Assembly (NCBI GenBank): GCA_933228675.1
Contig: OW121741.1
Location: 111,594,361 to 111,658,360, forward strand
Length of the DNA stretch: 64,000 bases
Source of the DNA: Stomorhina lunata
Lineage: Eukaryota > Arthropoda > Insecta > Diptera > Rhiniidae
Direction of reading: 5' to 3'
Shown: piece by piece, positions 12,034 to 25,004 of the stretch
Layout: each line of letters starts with the position of its first letter
Position numbering within the stretch: the stretch's first letter is position 1
Notes under the pieces: generated by a model
The model's database searches: none
Seen by the model: only the letters and a program-made list of their open reading frames with translations
What the model was told of the DNA's origin: nothing
Made by a program: the position numbers and the translations under genes

Positions 12034-12704
12034 TGGTTTGAGATACTTAAACCAATTACTTATACAATTATTTATCCGTTGGAATTTGAAATTTAAATCA
12101 TTAAAATCCAATTGTTTTTTATATATCCCTTTTAAAAGTTTTTGTGATTATCTATTTTTGTGTTTCGAAAAATTGCCGTAAGGCGGTGGTATTGACATTT
12201 TTCTTATAAATGTATGAAATACATTTTGTTTGGATCTTATTTAATGTTAGTATATTTAGATAAAAAAGAATCAAATACTTCTTAGCAGAGTTGCAGAACA
12301 ATGTGAAACTAAATTTTTTAGTTTTAAAGATTAAAAATACAATTTTCGTAAGTAACATAATAATAGCGCCATCTTTTAACAGAATCTGAAACAAAGATGT
12401 CGTAGAACAAACATTGGTTCTATAATTTTCCATTCAATTGGTTAGGCCATAAAAATCAGGAGGAGTATCCCAAATTATACACAGTCGCAAGATAAAACTG
12501 AAAAATGTTATGTTTCTGTTCAGATGATAATTTTTGATTTATCTTGACGTCTTGTTAGACCCTATAATTCGTATATATTTTGACTTACGAATCTCACTTT
12601 GATGGCTTAGCCAACCATCGAAACGCGTCGAGGAAAGGTTTTCCCATCCAACACTTTTTGCTTTTATAAAAAAACAATTTATTACAATAAATAGTTTTTA
12701 GTTT
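12034..12704. other. AT-rich DNA, possibly decayed transposon
   Basis: No intact gene. The reverse strand has an ORF at 12152-12433 with no recognised domain. The imperfect dyad GATGGCTTAGCCAACCATC lies at 12601-12619. Because transposase-like codons lie just to the right on the minus strand, part of this stretch may be the rest of that dead element, but I cannot align it. Confidence 0.35.
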
Positions 12705-12767
12705 TTAATTCCATAACTGAATCATTTGTACTGAAGTGTGGTTTGTGGCGCCATCTTGCTGAAGCAA
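12705..12767 (-). pseudogene. mariner-type transposase fragment (second catalytic Asp motif)
   Basis: The minus strand from 12767 reads LLQQDGATNHTSVQMIQLWN and then a stop. QQDGAT-HT is the conserved block around the second catalytic aspartate of Tc1/mariner-family transposases; compare WFQQDGATAHTARATM in the element at 31440-32730. Nothing recognisable precedes or follows in frame, so this is an isolated, badly decayed scrap. The match is short, but eight of the nine core positions agree with the family block. Confidence 0.45.
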
Positions 12768-13015
12768 AGAGCACTAATATCAACATTAGCAAACTGAGGC
12801 TACAAAAAACCGGAGATGGAGTTTCACTGACAAAAATACGGGTCAATGGCAGAATAACTTCTAAATAAATTTAATAAGTTACCTTATCTTAAACTAAAAT
12901 TCTGGGTAAACAATGAAAACTTAAGGTCTTTCAATGTTATTACCAAGCGACTAGTCGAAATCGTTCCACTAACTTGATATCCATTTAAAACCTATATGTG
13001 TTATCAGCAAATCCT

Positions 13016-14050
13016 GCGCGACGGACGATACATTTGTATGGATTTTGTTGAACTTAAATGAATCGCATTGTCGTTTTACACAAGATATCTTTGCATAGAT
13101 TTTAGATAATATTGTTTTGGGGAAAAAAAATATTCGCTTTTAAAGTGCTGTGACGGACGCTACAAAAAATGGAAGTGACTTTTTTTTCAACACGTGTTTA
13201 TGTAATTTTCATTAAATCGGTCATAGCAATAAAAAAATTTTAAATACATTGAAGATAGAGGAACCGCCGTGGTATAGCAGGCTAGTCATCCGCCTAGCAT
13301 ACCAGAGGTCCCAAGTTCAATCCCTATCAGACTCACTTGAAAAAAAAAATAATTTTCAAAAAGCGGCGGTTGACCTCATAACTCAGCTAGCCACTGGTTA
13401 TTGAGTATTAGGCTATGAAAAACTTCTCTAACTAATGCATTTGCCGTTCGGAGCCGGCGTTAAAACATAGGTCCCTTTCAATGAGTCTAAAAACAGAATC
13501 GGGTGCAGCTCATTGTCTGTTCCAATTGTAAGATAGAGGATTACAAAACTGCTGTTACAAAATATTTTAATGTTTCCAGTTTCACTAAAAATCCATAAAT
13601 GAACTGTTGCGGACGCTATGTGACGGACGATACAGTTTTGACTTGATAGTATTTTATTAGGAAAAATTCATATTTCATATTTTTTAAGGCTTCATCTCTT
13701 TTACCTTAATTTTTGCGGTTAAAAAAGCGATTTTTGTGCACAATTTAATATTTTACAAAACGGCTATATACATATATTTAATAAGTTTTCCACTTTTTAC
13801 ATCTCATTTTTCGTCCCAGGAAATTTTGTATTTAATAAATATTATTTTATAAAAAATATATACTGTGACGGACGCTACAGACTTTTCTATACATATTATT
13901 CTGTAAAATGTAATACTAACATCTATATATTTTTAGCCTAGTGTAAAGCATATTATAAGTTCTCTTTACGAACCAAGTTCAATTGGAAAAAAAAAGAAAA
14001 ATTGCACTAGTCAAATTAAAAAAAAACTTTATTTCTGTGACGGACGCTAC
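13016..14050 (+). repeat. cluster of TGTGACGGACGCTAC motifs
   Basis: The 15-16 base motif TGTGACGGACGCTAC(A) appears at 13149-13164, 13864-13879 and 14036-14050. Close variants are at 13619-13634 (GATACA ending), 13020-13032 (GACGGACGATACA) and 13608-13618 (TGCGGACGCTA). All are on the same strand with irregular spacing (about 130, 460, 12, 245 and 170 bases). The DNA between copies is ordinary AT-rich sequence that does not repeat, so this is a dispersed short motif and not a tandem array. I do not recognise it. Confidence 0.85.
13261..13337 (+). repeat. tRNA-like sequence (B-box) followed by A-run, SINE-like
   Basis: The sequence has GTGGTATAGCAGGCTAG resembling an A-box region and AGTTCAATCCC resembling a pol III B-box, about 45 bases apart, followed within 20 bases by an A10 run. 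It includes the hairpin GCTAG...CTAGC. A proper tRNA cloverleaf cannot be drawn: the anticodon stem does not pair. A tRNA-derived retroposon head or tRNA pseudogene is the likeliest reading. Confidence 0.35.
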
Positions 14051-16809
14051 GTAATATGGGATCGTTTTTTTTTTGACGTTATTTATATAACTCCAATTAC
14101 CTTTGATGGGGTCTTTTACGTCTTATTGGATAAAGTTAAGCAGATTTTGAGCCCCTACTGAAATTTATACCTAAATGGATGTTTTTGCGATTTTTATGAA
14201 CTTTTAAAAAACCTATTATTTTAAATAATTTATAAAAATTCGAGATTCGTGCCATTCACGAAGAGACTAAACGAAAATTGTATCCTTTATATATTCTAAA
14301 GGATCAATATATGGTAAATTTTTCCATAAACACAAATATGTGATTTTGACAGTTTTCAATTTTTGTCCTTGGTTTAGTGTTTTTCGGATTTGCCCATATG
14401 CATTCTCTAGCTCATACAATTTCTAAAGTTCTACAAAATTTAGAATTTCGCTTTTTTTCAGAATTTGGGACAGTTCAAAGTTCGTTTGATTTAAGATTTG
14501 TTTCAAGCTTATATTTCCGCGTATGTGCTGTAGTTTCATGTTCTTTTTATTAAAATAAAGAAAATGGAAGATATTATTTTTTAGGTACTTTTAAGTCATA
14601 AAATTTTAACAAAATCGAAATTTAAAGTTTTTAAGAACTTTAAAAATTGAATGGACTAGTAAAATGTATATACAAAATTTTATCACAATCAGAGATAACG
14701 TGATTAAATACGTGTTCGAAATTTTGTTATTTGCCTTTATAGTAAACTGTCGTATATACATTAAAAAGTTTTACCAATTTTTGATAATTGATCAGCATTT
14801 AACTATACTCCCAATATTATTTCCATTTGTAACATTGTCGAAAGTTTTTTTAAAGTCCATATATCGATAAACAAAAAAAAAAAAAAAACTTTAATCCGTA
14901 GGCACATATCTGTGGTAATAAATGATAATGGCTTAAGTTGACACATTTCAGTTTTTTACATATTCTTATTATCTTCTTCAAGATCTATCACTCAGTCAAA
15001 TTTCAAGTAAAAATGTCATCATTAATAAATACATTATTTTAACTTCTTTATACAAAACCCTTTAAGACAAAATCCTTAATATCTTAAAATACGAAATTTC
15101 GACTTAAGCTATTATTATTTATTGCTACAGATATTATTTGTGTGCTTTTCAATTCATTCACTCCAATAACATTTTGAAGATCGGCTCTTATGCATAACCC
15201 CTTAAGATTTAATAAATAACAAATTAATATCATCTTCAATATAGAAATTGATAATTATTTCCAAAAAATTTACGTTTTACCCCATTGTGCATGCTAAGAT
15301 ACAGTCACATTCTCTACTAATTGTTAAAAGTTATGAGCAAATATTATTAAAACGATATGACAGATAGTAATTTACTTACGCTAAAAATTACTAGAGCTAA
15401 CAACAGTAGTAAAACGTTATCAACTGATAAGATTACAATCAAACTATAACGGTAGAATTCAACAAAGTTTATACGGAAAATTTTTAATATTAAAAAATAT
15501 ATTAATTAAAAAGCACTTGACATGCTATTGAGGAAACAAAGACCAGGTTTTACTAACTTTGTAATTTTAATTATAATTTTGTTAATTTATTTGTTATTAT
15601 TGAAAAGCGCAAATTTTAATCACTTAATATTAAATGTACTTTCAGGAAACAGCACTATTTTATGTTTTTTTTAAAGGATTTTTTTAGCTTCCCTCTATAA
15701 ACTACATGGTTTTATCAGTTTATTATAATGATGACATTTTTTATGAAATTACTTTTTGTTATATCTATTTTACATAATATTGAATATTTATTAGATTTTT
15801 TTTTTTATTTTACAATCATTTTTTCGTTCCTTTTTTTATAAAATTACAATCGTATTTATTTTAATAAAACGCCAGGTGGAGGAATCTTTCCACTGATTTT
15901 TGTGAAGCTACAATAGATTATACGACAAAGCACCTTTTTTATTTATTTTTATAATTATAAAAAAAAATTAAAATAATAATGAATATACAGATAAAGAGAG
16001 AGTTTAATAAACGCGAGTTTAACAAACGATACACCGATATCCGTTCGATAATGACAATAAATATAAACTAAATTTTTATAAGTTCAATAAATAAAAATAT
16101 AAAAAAGTATATCTCTACAATAATTGTGTGACTGGAACATGTGTGAGTGAGTGTTTTGGAATGGTTTTGGTTTTTATCGAACATGTGTTTGCGAGTGTGT
16201 GTGTATATGGTAAAAACATACATATATATACATATGTGGTATAAATATTTCAAATGACCAAACAACCAACTGACCAAATGACAGTGACAGCAGGACGAAG
16301 GAGTTAAAAGTAGGAGGGTGAGACCTAAAAATGTATAATTTTCTACGATAGCTACCTTAGTACCAACAAAATAACCCGATGTAGTTAAAATGAGGAAAAA
16401 CCAAAACAAAAAAAAGCTAACAATACATGTGAACAATCAAGTTTTTGTAATAGCTCACACACACTTTCATATTTAAACTAACACATTTCAACATTCACAT
16501 AACACTACCACACACCACATTCGTGTACTACATATATCGATTGTCTCTAGAACAAATACAGATAGAGCAGTAATGAAAAACTTATATTGTATCTGTATAA
16601 GAGCGGATAGATTTTTATAGGTGTATGAAAAAAATGCAGTTTGTCGATAAGTAATCATTACTAGCTGTCAAATAGACAATACAAATATAACAAAAACCAG
16701 GAAAACCGACAGACATTAAGTCATTCAAACAATGATAAACGAGGGCATTTCACTAAAAGATTTTGCTTTAATAACCAAATAAGAAAATTCTTAAACTTTG
16801 CTTTTAGAA
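14051..16809. other. unique AT-rich DNA, no gene seen
   Basis: Contains an A-run at about 14873-14889 and GT-rich microsatellite tracts at 16140-16210. The 122-codon minus-strand ORF at 16068-16436 has a hydrophobic start and His/Thr-rich middle that follow the microsatellite, with no domain. It is not called. Confidence 0.5.
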
Positions 16810-18960
16810 TTTTTTTTTTTAAATTTCTTATTTTTATAGGAAATTTTTCAAAAATTTCCTTTTTTTTATAAGAAATTTTTCAAAAATTTCTTATTTTTAT
16901 AGAAAATTTTTCAAAAATTTCTTATTTTTTTTAGGAAATTTTTCAAAATTTTCTTATTTTTACAGAAAACTTCTCAGAAATTTCTTATTTTTATAGAAAA
17001 TTTTTCAAAAATTTCTTATAGGAAATTTTTAAAACAATTGCTTATTTTTATAGGAAATTAAAAAAAAAAAAATCGTATTTTTATAGGAAATTTTTAAAAA
17101 ATTCTTATTTTTATAGGAAATTTAAAAAAAAAAATTATATTTTTATAGGAAAATTTTCAAAAATATCTTATTTTTATAGCAAATTTTTCAAAAATTTCTT
17201 ATTTTAATAGGAAGTTTTTCAAAAATTTTATATTTTTTTAGGAAATATTTCAGAAATTTCATATTTTTATAGGAAATTTTTCAAAAATTTCATATTTTTA
17301 AAGGAAATTTTTCAAAAATTTTCTTATTATTATAGGAAATTTTTCAAAAATTTCTTATTTTTGTAAGAAATTTTTCAAAAAATTCTTATTTTTATAAGAA
17401 AATTTTCAAAAATTTCTTATTTTTATAAAAAAATTTTCAAAAATTTCTATTTTTTATAAGCAAAGAAAATTTTAAAAAATTTCTAATAAAAATAAGAAAT
17501 TATTGAAAAATGTCATATAAAAATAAGAAATTTTTAAAGAGATTTCTGTGATAATTAGATACTTGGAAAAATTTCTTATAATTAAATTAAATTATAATTT
17601 GTTTGCTAAATTTCCTTTTAAAATAAAAATTTTTTTAAAATTACCTTTAAACATAAGATATTTTTGAAAATTTTTATTAAATGAAAAAATTTTTGAAAAA
17701 CTTTATATAAAAGAAAAGAAATTTTAAAAAATTTCCTATAAAAATAAAAAAAATTTTAATTTTCCATAAAAAAATGAAATTTCCTATAAAAGTAAGAAAA
17801 ATGTTATATATAGTAAGAAAAATAGTACAAAAATTAGAAATTTTTGAAAAATTTCCTACAAAAATAGAAAAAAATTGGAAAGTTTCCTACAAAGCTAAGA
17901 CAATTTGAAAAAATAATTTTGGAAAAATTTCGTATCAAAGTTAGAAACGTTAGAAGATTTTCTTATAAAATAAGAAATTTTTTAAAAAACTTTCTACAAA
18001 AATAAGAAATTTTTTAAAAACTTTCTACGAAATAAGAAATTTTTGAAAACTTTCCTATAAAAATAATAAATTTTTAAAAATTTCCTATAAAATTGAGAAA
18101 TTTTTAAAAAATTTCCTTTCAAAATAAAAAAAGAAATGTAAACATTTCCTATAAAAATAAAACATTTTTAAAGATTTTCTATAAAAATGAGAAATTTTTG
18201 AAATGTGTCCCTTAAAAATCAAAAATTTTTGAAAAATGTCCTATATGTGTAAGAATTTTTTAAAAAATTTAATATAAAAATAACAAATTTAGAAAAAAAA
18301 TTCTTATAAAAATAAGAAGTTAAAAAAAATCCTAACAAAATAATAGATTTGGAAAATTTCCTATCAAAATAAGAAATTTTTAAATCTTACAAAAGTATGA
18401 AGTTTGTGAAAAATTTCCTATAAAAATAAGAAATTTTGAAAAATTTCCTATAAAAATAAGAAATTTTGAAAAATTTCCTATAAAAATAAGAAATTTTGAA
18501 AAATTTCCTATAAAAATAAGAAATTTTGAAAAATTTCCTATAAAAATAAGAAATTTTGAAAAATTTCCTATAAAAATAAGAAATTTTTGAATAATTTCTT
18601 ATAAAAATAAGAAATTTTTGAAAATTTCCTTTAAAAATAAGAAATTTTTTAAAAATGTCCTACAAAAATAAGAAATTTTAAAAAAATTTTCTATAAAAAT
18701 AAGAAATTTTTGAAATATTTTCTAGAAAAATCAAAAAATTTTTAAAAAGTTTTCTAAAAAAATAAGAAACTTCATAAAAGTTTTCTATTAAAATAAGAAA
18801 TTTTAAAAATTGTTCTATTAAATTAAGAAATTTTTAAAATTTTTTAGTTTTTCAAAAATTTCTTATTTTTATAAGAAAGTTTTCAAAAATTTATAATTTT
18901 TATACGAAAGTTTTCAAAAATTTCTAATTTTTATAGGACATTTTTTTTATAAGAAATTGT
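16810..18960. repeat. ~30-bp minisatellite with two internal orientation switches
   Basis: From 16810 to about 17460 the unit reads CTTATTTTTATAGGAAATTT plus TTCAAAAATTT. From about 17465 to 18840 it reads as the reverse complement (TTTCCTATAAAAATAAG plus AAATTTTTGAAAAA). From about 18845 to 18960 it returns to the first orientation. Most of the block is diverged, with a fresh run of six identical 30-bp units at 18417-18590. The opposed parts are imperfectly complementary over some 600 bases. Confidence 0.9.
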
Positions 18961-19449
18961 TAACAAATTTCTGGTTTTTATATGTATTTTTTTATTTTAT
19001 TTTCCTTCTAGCTCATTTTTAGATTGACCTCATAATTAGATAAAAAGCTTTATTTTTACATACTCGTGTATAACAAAATAACTATGAACATAAATATTTT
19101 AAACAAAACGGAAGGATAGAAACATGACTGAGTGACTACCTTTAACGATTGAATGGCCACCAACTTTTAAACAAATTTATACAATAAAATCAGCTTCTAC
19201 CAACCAAACGACCAACCAACGAAAAGGTTTAATCGGTCACTCCAATATTTGTATTACATTGAGTGTATGTGACAGTGTGTGTGTTCAGGATAAATTTACA
19301 ATACCCATACCCAGGACATGGATATAGAAAAATGTTTATAAAATTCTCAATATTATTAACAATTTGCCATGTCAATAATATACAAAATGAACAACAAAAA
19401 ACTACTACGTGGACGATAAAAAATTAAGGTACAGTGGAATGTTAGGTTT
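18961..19449. other. unique spacer between arrays
   Basis: AT-rich unique sequence with short CAACCAAC-type runs near 19200 and a GTGTGTG tract near 19270. No gene or element seen. Confidence 0.5.
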
Positions 19450-20215
19450 CGATATATCAAAGTTTTAGAAAATTTTTCATCAAAAATAAAACAAAATTTA
19501 AATTTTTCTATAAAATTTGAAAAGTTTAAAAATTTTCCTATAAAAATAGTAAAATTTTGAAATTTTCCTATGAAAATAGTAAAATTTTGAAAAGTTTCCT
19601 ATAAAAATAGGAAAATTTTTAAAATTTTCCTATAAAAATGTTAACATTTTGAAAATTTTCCTATAAAAATAGTAAAATTTTTAAAATTTTCCTGTAAAAA
19701 TAGTAAAATTTTGAAAATGTTCCTATAAGAATAGTAAAATTTTGAAAATTTTCCTATAAAAATAGTAAAATTTTGAAAATTTTCCTATTAAAATAGTAAA
19801 ATTTTCCTATAAAAATAGTAAAATTTTCCTATAAAAATAGTAAAATTTTGAAAATTTTCCTATAAAAATAGTAAAATTTTGAAAATTTTCCTATAAAAAT
19901 AGTAAAATTTTGAAAATTTTCCTATAAAAAGAGTCAAATTTTGAAAATTTTCCTATGAAAATAGTAAAATTTTGAAATTTTTCCTATAAAAATAGTAACA
20001 TTTTGAACATTTTTCATAAAAATAGTAAAATTTTGAAATTTTTCCTATAAAAATAGTAAAATTTGGAATATTTTCCTATACAAATAGTAAAATTTTGAAA
20101 ATTTTTCGGTTAAAATAGTAAAATTTTGAAAATTTTCCTATAAAAGTAATAAAATTTTGCTATAAAAATAATAAAATTTTGCTATAAAAATAAAATAGGA
20201 AAACTTAAAAATTTT
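19450..20215 (-). repeat. 31-bp minisatellite array
   Basis: About 25 units built of AAAATTTTCCTAT, AAAA, ATAGTAAAATTTT and G, mildly diverged. The two arms are complementary except for one position. This is the reverse complement of the units at 21330-23665 and 25005-26760, and the same orientation as 28020-29615. Several units are shortened by loss of the GAAAATTTT half (19800-19850). Confidence 0.93.
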
Positions 20216-21329
20216 TCTAATAGAAATATTTTTCTAAGCATTTGATTTTCTAATCAAATAAAGCTAACACTAATTTGTAAACTCTAATCAGTTTAATAAT
20301 AACTTGGCACACCGCCTGTCTAAAATCAGCCAACTATCCAAACATGGGTGACTTAACTCAACAATATTGTTGCTGTCCACCTTATCGGAAAAAGTGTAGC
20401 TTTATTTATTAACAGTTATAAACAATTTATAAAAATGAGGTTATAAATAAGGGACTATACGACCTAATAACGGAAATAAAATTAATATGGGCATAAAAGC
20501 CGCTATGTAACCACAAGCCATATACTAAGTACATAGTATGAGTACCAGAACGGAAAAACTTTTCTAAAACATAAACAAGCTTACACGCATTAACATTTAA
20601 GTAGTCCAATATAATGTCCTTCAACAACAAGTACAAGCTTATATCCTGTTTGATATACTCTTCCCATATGTGTGTGTAAAACAGGACATACGTTAGTGAA
20701 AATAGCGGGACAGAGTATGGTAGGCAAGTTGTAGTTGTATAAAAATGTGTATTTTCAATAAAACCACTTTTATATTATTCTAATAGTTACATTTTATTTT
20801 TTATATATCACGACTTTGTAAGGTTGTAATTTAATATTGTTTAAAACAAAAAAAAAAAAAAAAATACTACCGCTAAATGTAGGTGAATTTTATACATTTG
20901 TTACAAAACTTTTCAAACTAACTAATTATAGAGTGCAGTCGAACTGTTACTACCGATGTCAATCATTCAGAGTAATAGTTAGACATGTCCTTTAACACAA
21001 TATCAACCTAATGGGTTTAAAAAGCAACGACAAAACGCAAGTTTATGCGTGGAAACAGAAATTAAAAAAAAACATATGTAGGTATACTCCGTATGTAAGA
21101 ATATACATAAAAAAGGGTTACAAATATTTTTTTGATAAAACTGTTTATTGTGTGTTTGATTACTTGTTAATGTTGAAATAAATAAAAAGTAAGCTTTTTT
21201 ATATTCTATTTTAATTAATGTTTACAGCAGAACAATGAATTCAAATTTGATATACATCAATTTTCAGAGGAAGTTTTGATTTTTTAAATTTTTTCTGTAT
21301 TTATTTATATTTTAAAAATTTTACTTTTT
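20216..21329. other. unique spacer between arrays
   Basis: Mostly unique, with a poly(A) run at about 20850-20866. The minus-strand ORF at 20427-20636 has no recognisable domain. No RNA gene or element seen. Confidence 0.5.
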
Positions 21330-23665
21330 TTTATATAAAAAGTTTACAAAGTTTTCAAAACTTTGCTATTTTATAGGAAAATATTTGAAATTTTACTACT
21401 TTCATAGGATTTTTTTTTAATTATACTATTTTTATTGGAAGATATGTAAAATTTAACTATAAATTTCGTAAATTTTTTTTTTTAATTTTTTAAATTTTAC
21501 TAATTTTATTAGAAAATTTTCAAAATTTTACTATTTTGATAAAAAAAAATTTCAAAATTTTATTATTTTGTTAAGAAAATTTTCAAAACTTCATAATTTT
21601 TAAAGAAAATTTTTTAAATTTTCTATTTTTATAGGAACTTTTTTAAAAAATACTATTTTCAGAGGAAAATTTGCAAACTTTTACTGCTTATAGGAAAATT
21701 TTTGAAAAGTTTTCCAAATTTTACTATTTCTATAGGAACATTTTTCAAATTTTACTATTTTTATAAGAAAAATTTCAAAATTTTACAATTTTTATGGGAA
21801 AATGTTGGCAATTTTATTATTTTATTAAGATAATTTTCAAAAATGTACAATTTTTAATGGACAATTTTCCAAATTTTACTATTTTTATAAAAACATTTTA
21901 CTATTTTTATAGGATTGCAAACTTTTACTACTTTCATAGGAAAATTTTCAAATTTTACTATTTTTATAGGAAAATTTTTAAAATTTTTCTATTTTTATAG
22001 GAAAATCTTACTATTTTTATTGGAAAATTTTCAAAATTTTACTATTTTTATTGGAAAATTTTCAAAATGTTACTATTTTTATAGGAAAATATTCAAAATT
22101 ATACTATTTATATAAGAAAATTTTTAAAATTTTACTTTTTTATAGGAAAATTTATAAAATTTTACTATTTTTAATGGAAAATTTTACTATTTTTGAAGGA
22201 AGATTTTAAAAGCTCTACTATTTTTTTTAGAAAAATTTCCAAAACTTTACTTTTCTTTTTAGAAAAATTTTACTATTTTTATAGGAAAATTTTAAAAATT
22301 TTACACTTTTTATAGGAAAATTTTCAAAATTTTACACTTTTTATAAGAAATTTTTAAAATTTTTACACTTTTTATAGGAAATTTTTCAAAATTTTACTAT
22401 TCTTATAGGAAAATTTTCAAAAGTTTACTATTTTTTAGGAAAATTTTCAAAATTTTACTAATTTTGTAGAAAAATTTTTTAAACTTTACTATAGTTATAG
22501 GAAAATTTTCAAAATTTTACTCTTTTTATAGGAACATTTTTAAAATTTAACTATTTTTATAGGAAAATTTTTAAAATTTTACTATTTTTATAGGAAAATT
22601 TTCAAAATTTTACTACTTTTATAGGAAAATTTTCAAAGTTTTACTATTTCTACCAAAAATGTTCAAAGCTTATATTTTTTTTAGAAAAATTTTCAAAATT
22701 TCAAAAATTTTTATAGAAAAATTTTCAAAATTTCAAAAATTTTTATAGAAAAATTTTCAAAATTTCAAAAATTTTTATAGAAAAATTTTCAAAATTTCAA
22801 GAAATTTTTATAGAAAAATTTTCAAAATTTCAAAAATTTTTATAGAAAAATTTTAAAAATTTGACTATTTTTATACATATTAAAGTTCTCAAAATTAAAC
22901 TCTCTTCATTGTAAAATTTTCAAATTTTACTATTTTGATATCAAGATTTTTAAAATTTTACTATTTGAAAATGTTACTATTTTACTATTTTTATTGAAAA
23001 ATTTTCAAAATTTTACTATTTTAATAGGAGAATTTTAAAAATTTTAATTTTTTTATAGGAAAATATTTAAAATTTTACTATTTTTATATCAAAGTTTTCA
23101 AAATGTTGTTATTTTGATAAGAAAATTATCAAAATTTTACTATTTTTATAGAAATTTTTTCAAAATATTGCTATATTTATAGGAACATTTTTAAAATTTT
23201 ACTATTTTTATAGGAAAAATTTTCAAATTTTACAATTTTTTAAATATTACTATTTTTATAGGAAAATTTTCAAAATTTTACTATTTTGATGGGAAATTTT
23301 TCAAAATTTTACTATTTATTATAGGAAAATTTTCAAATTTTGTTATTTTTTTAGGAAAATTTACTTTTTTATAAGAAAATTTTACAATTTTTATGAAAAA
23401 TTTTTAAAATTTTACTACATTTATAGCAAATTATCAAAATTTTACTATTTTTGTAAGAAAATTTTCAATATTTTTAAAGAAATATTTTCGATATTTTACA
23501 ATTTTTATAGGAAAATATTTAAAATTTAACTATTTTTATAGGAAAATTTCGAATATTTCCAATTTTTATAGAAAAATTTTCAAAATTATACTGTTTTTAT
23601 AGGAATATTTTTAAAATTTTCCTATTTTTTAAAATTTACTATTTTTATAGGAAAATATGTTTAAA
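21330..23665 (+). repeat. 31-bp minisatellite array, moderately diverged
   Basis: About 75 units of TTTTACTATTTTTATAGG plus AAAATTTTCAAAA. A local, fresher 32-bp variant (TTTTATAGAAAAATTTTCAA plus AATTTCAAAAA) is repeated five to six times at 22690-22860. Edges are more diverged than the centre. Confidence 0.93.
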
Positions 23666-25004
23666 AATCCCTTCATTGTGCAAGTATAAAAAGTTACTTA
23701 AATCCATCTCATCATACTAATATCTACTGCCCTAAGAGCTCGTAAAATCCCTTAAAACATTTGCTTTTACAAAGTTTCCTACTTGATAAAGTTACTATGT
23801 CTCGACAATGTCATAGTCATTTGAATACAACGTCTGTGCAACATTTTAATCAATACAAATTCAATGCGTTTCACAAATTTCATATTATTGTATCCATTAA
23901 ACATGTTTCGTTTGTCTGGTCCAAGTGGTCCTGATGCGTTTCCTTATGAGTCGTTTGCATTATTGGTTTTGGTTCTGATGCTGTTGTTGTCGTCGTCTTT
24001 GTGTTACAATAATGGTCAAGTTACCAAAGGGCTACCAAATGAACTTTTGACCAACATCATTGGTCCTGTGTGCATCATGTCTGTCGGCCACTCTTTGTCC
24101 GTCTGCCTGTAATTGTATGAGAGTTCAATATAAATGAAAGCGAAATGTGATTATACATGGTCATGTTTTGTATTGTTTGTTACATCGAACAATGTCCCAC
24201 AACCAGGACTAAGTAAATTCTTGGGTGGGGTGAAAGTATGTTAGCAACATACTTTATGGAGTTTTTAAATATAAGCAACAGATATACAATTATATTTGAT
24301 TGAATGAAATTACTTTTTTACTTAGCCAATAAATAAGTAAATTAGCATGAGGCCTTTGGCCTATTGGTCATAATATTTAAATTATTTAACTTCGACATTT
24401 TTTTATATCTTATATATATTTTCTGTATTTTCTTTCCATACCTAGTCACCTTTATGTCATTACTTGTACTGTAAGCGGTAAAGATTGAGTTTAATTACTT
24501 ACATTAATAGCCTACAACCCTTTTAGAGGAAATTCTAATCTATAGATAATTTTTTAATGTTTTCATTTAGCTATAGTGTGTTGCTAAAGTCGCATTTCAT
24601 CCACACTAATATCCATTCTTATTTTATACATATTTCTATTATGTTTTAGGGAAATAGCATATAGAAATATTCAAACACATTTATGCACCAACACACATTT
24701 ATTTACTCCTGAGTATGTGTGTGTGCAATGCTTAAATAAACATATTCTCAAAGGACATTTAAATCGAACACTTTAACCTGGGGCAGATATTTTATTAAAG
24801 ATTATAATCGTTTTAAAGATTTATTAAATATTTATTGTGTATAAGTTTACATTTATCAAATAAAATTTATTAGCATTTAAATTAATGATATTGACACTTT
24901 AAAATGTCTTTTGCGTTAGCAGAAATAAAGGCAATAAATTTTCGTGTTATGTTATCTGAAGTCATAAGAATAAAATATAATTTTAAAGGGGAAGGTTTTA
25001 GAAT
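23666..25004. other. unique spacer, no gene called
   Basis: The ORF at 23864-24112 (82 codons) has a hydrophobic middle, no family match I recognise and no clear splice context. The region is less repetitive than its flanks, so a non-coding regulatory role is possible, but nothing specific is seen. Confidence 0.45.

Noticed and set aside
12152..12433. Minus-strand ORF read as a continuation of the transposase scrap
   Set aside because: It has a DGA tripeptide, but no alignment to the catalytic blocks can be made; left as unassigned.
16068..16436. 122-codon minus-strand ORF with a signal-peptide-like start
   Set aside because: It overlaps GT/CA microsatellite and low-complexity sequence, and no family or splice support is visible.
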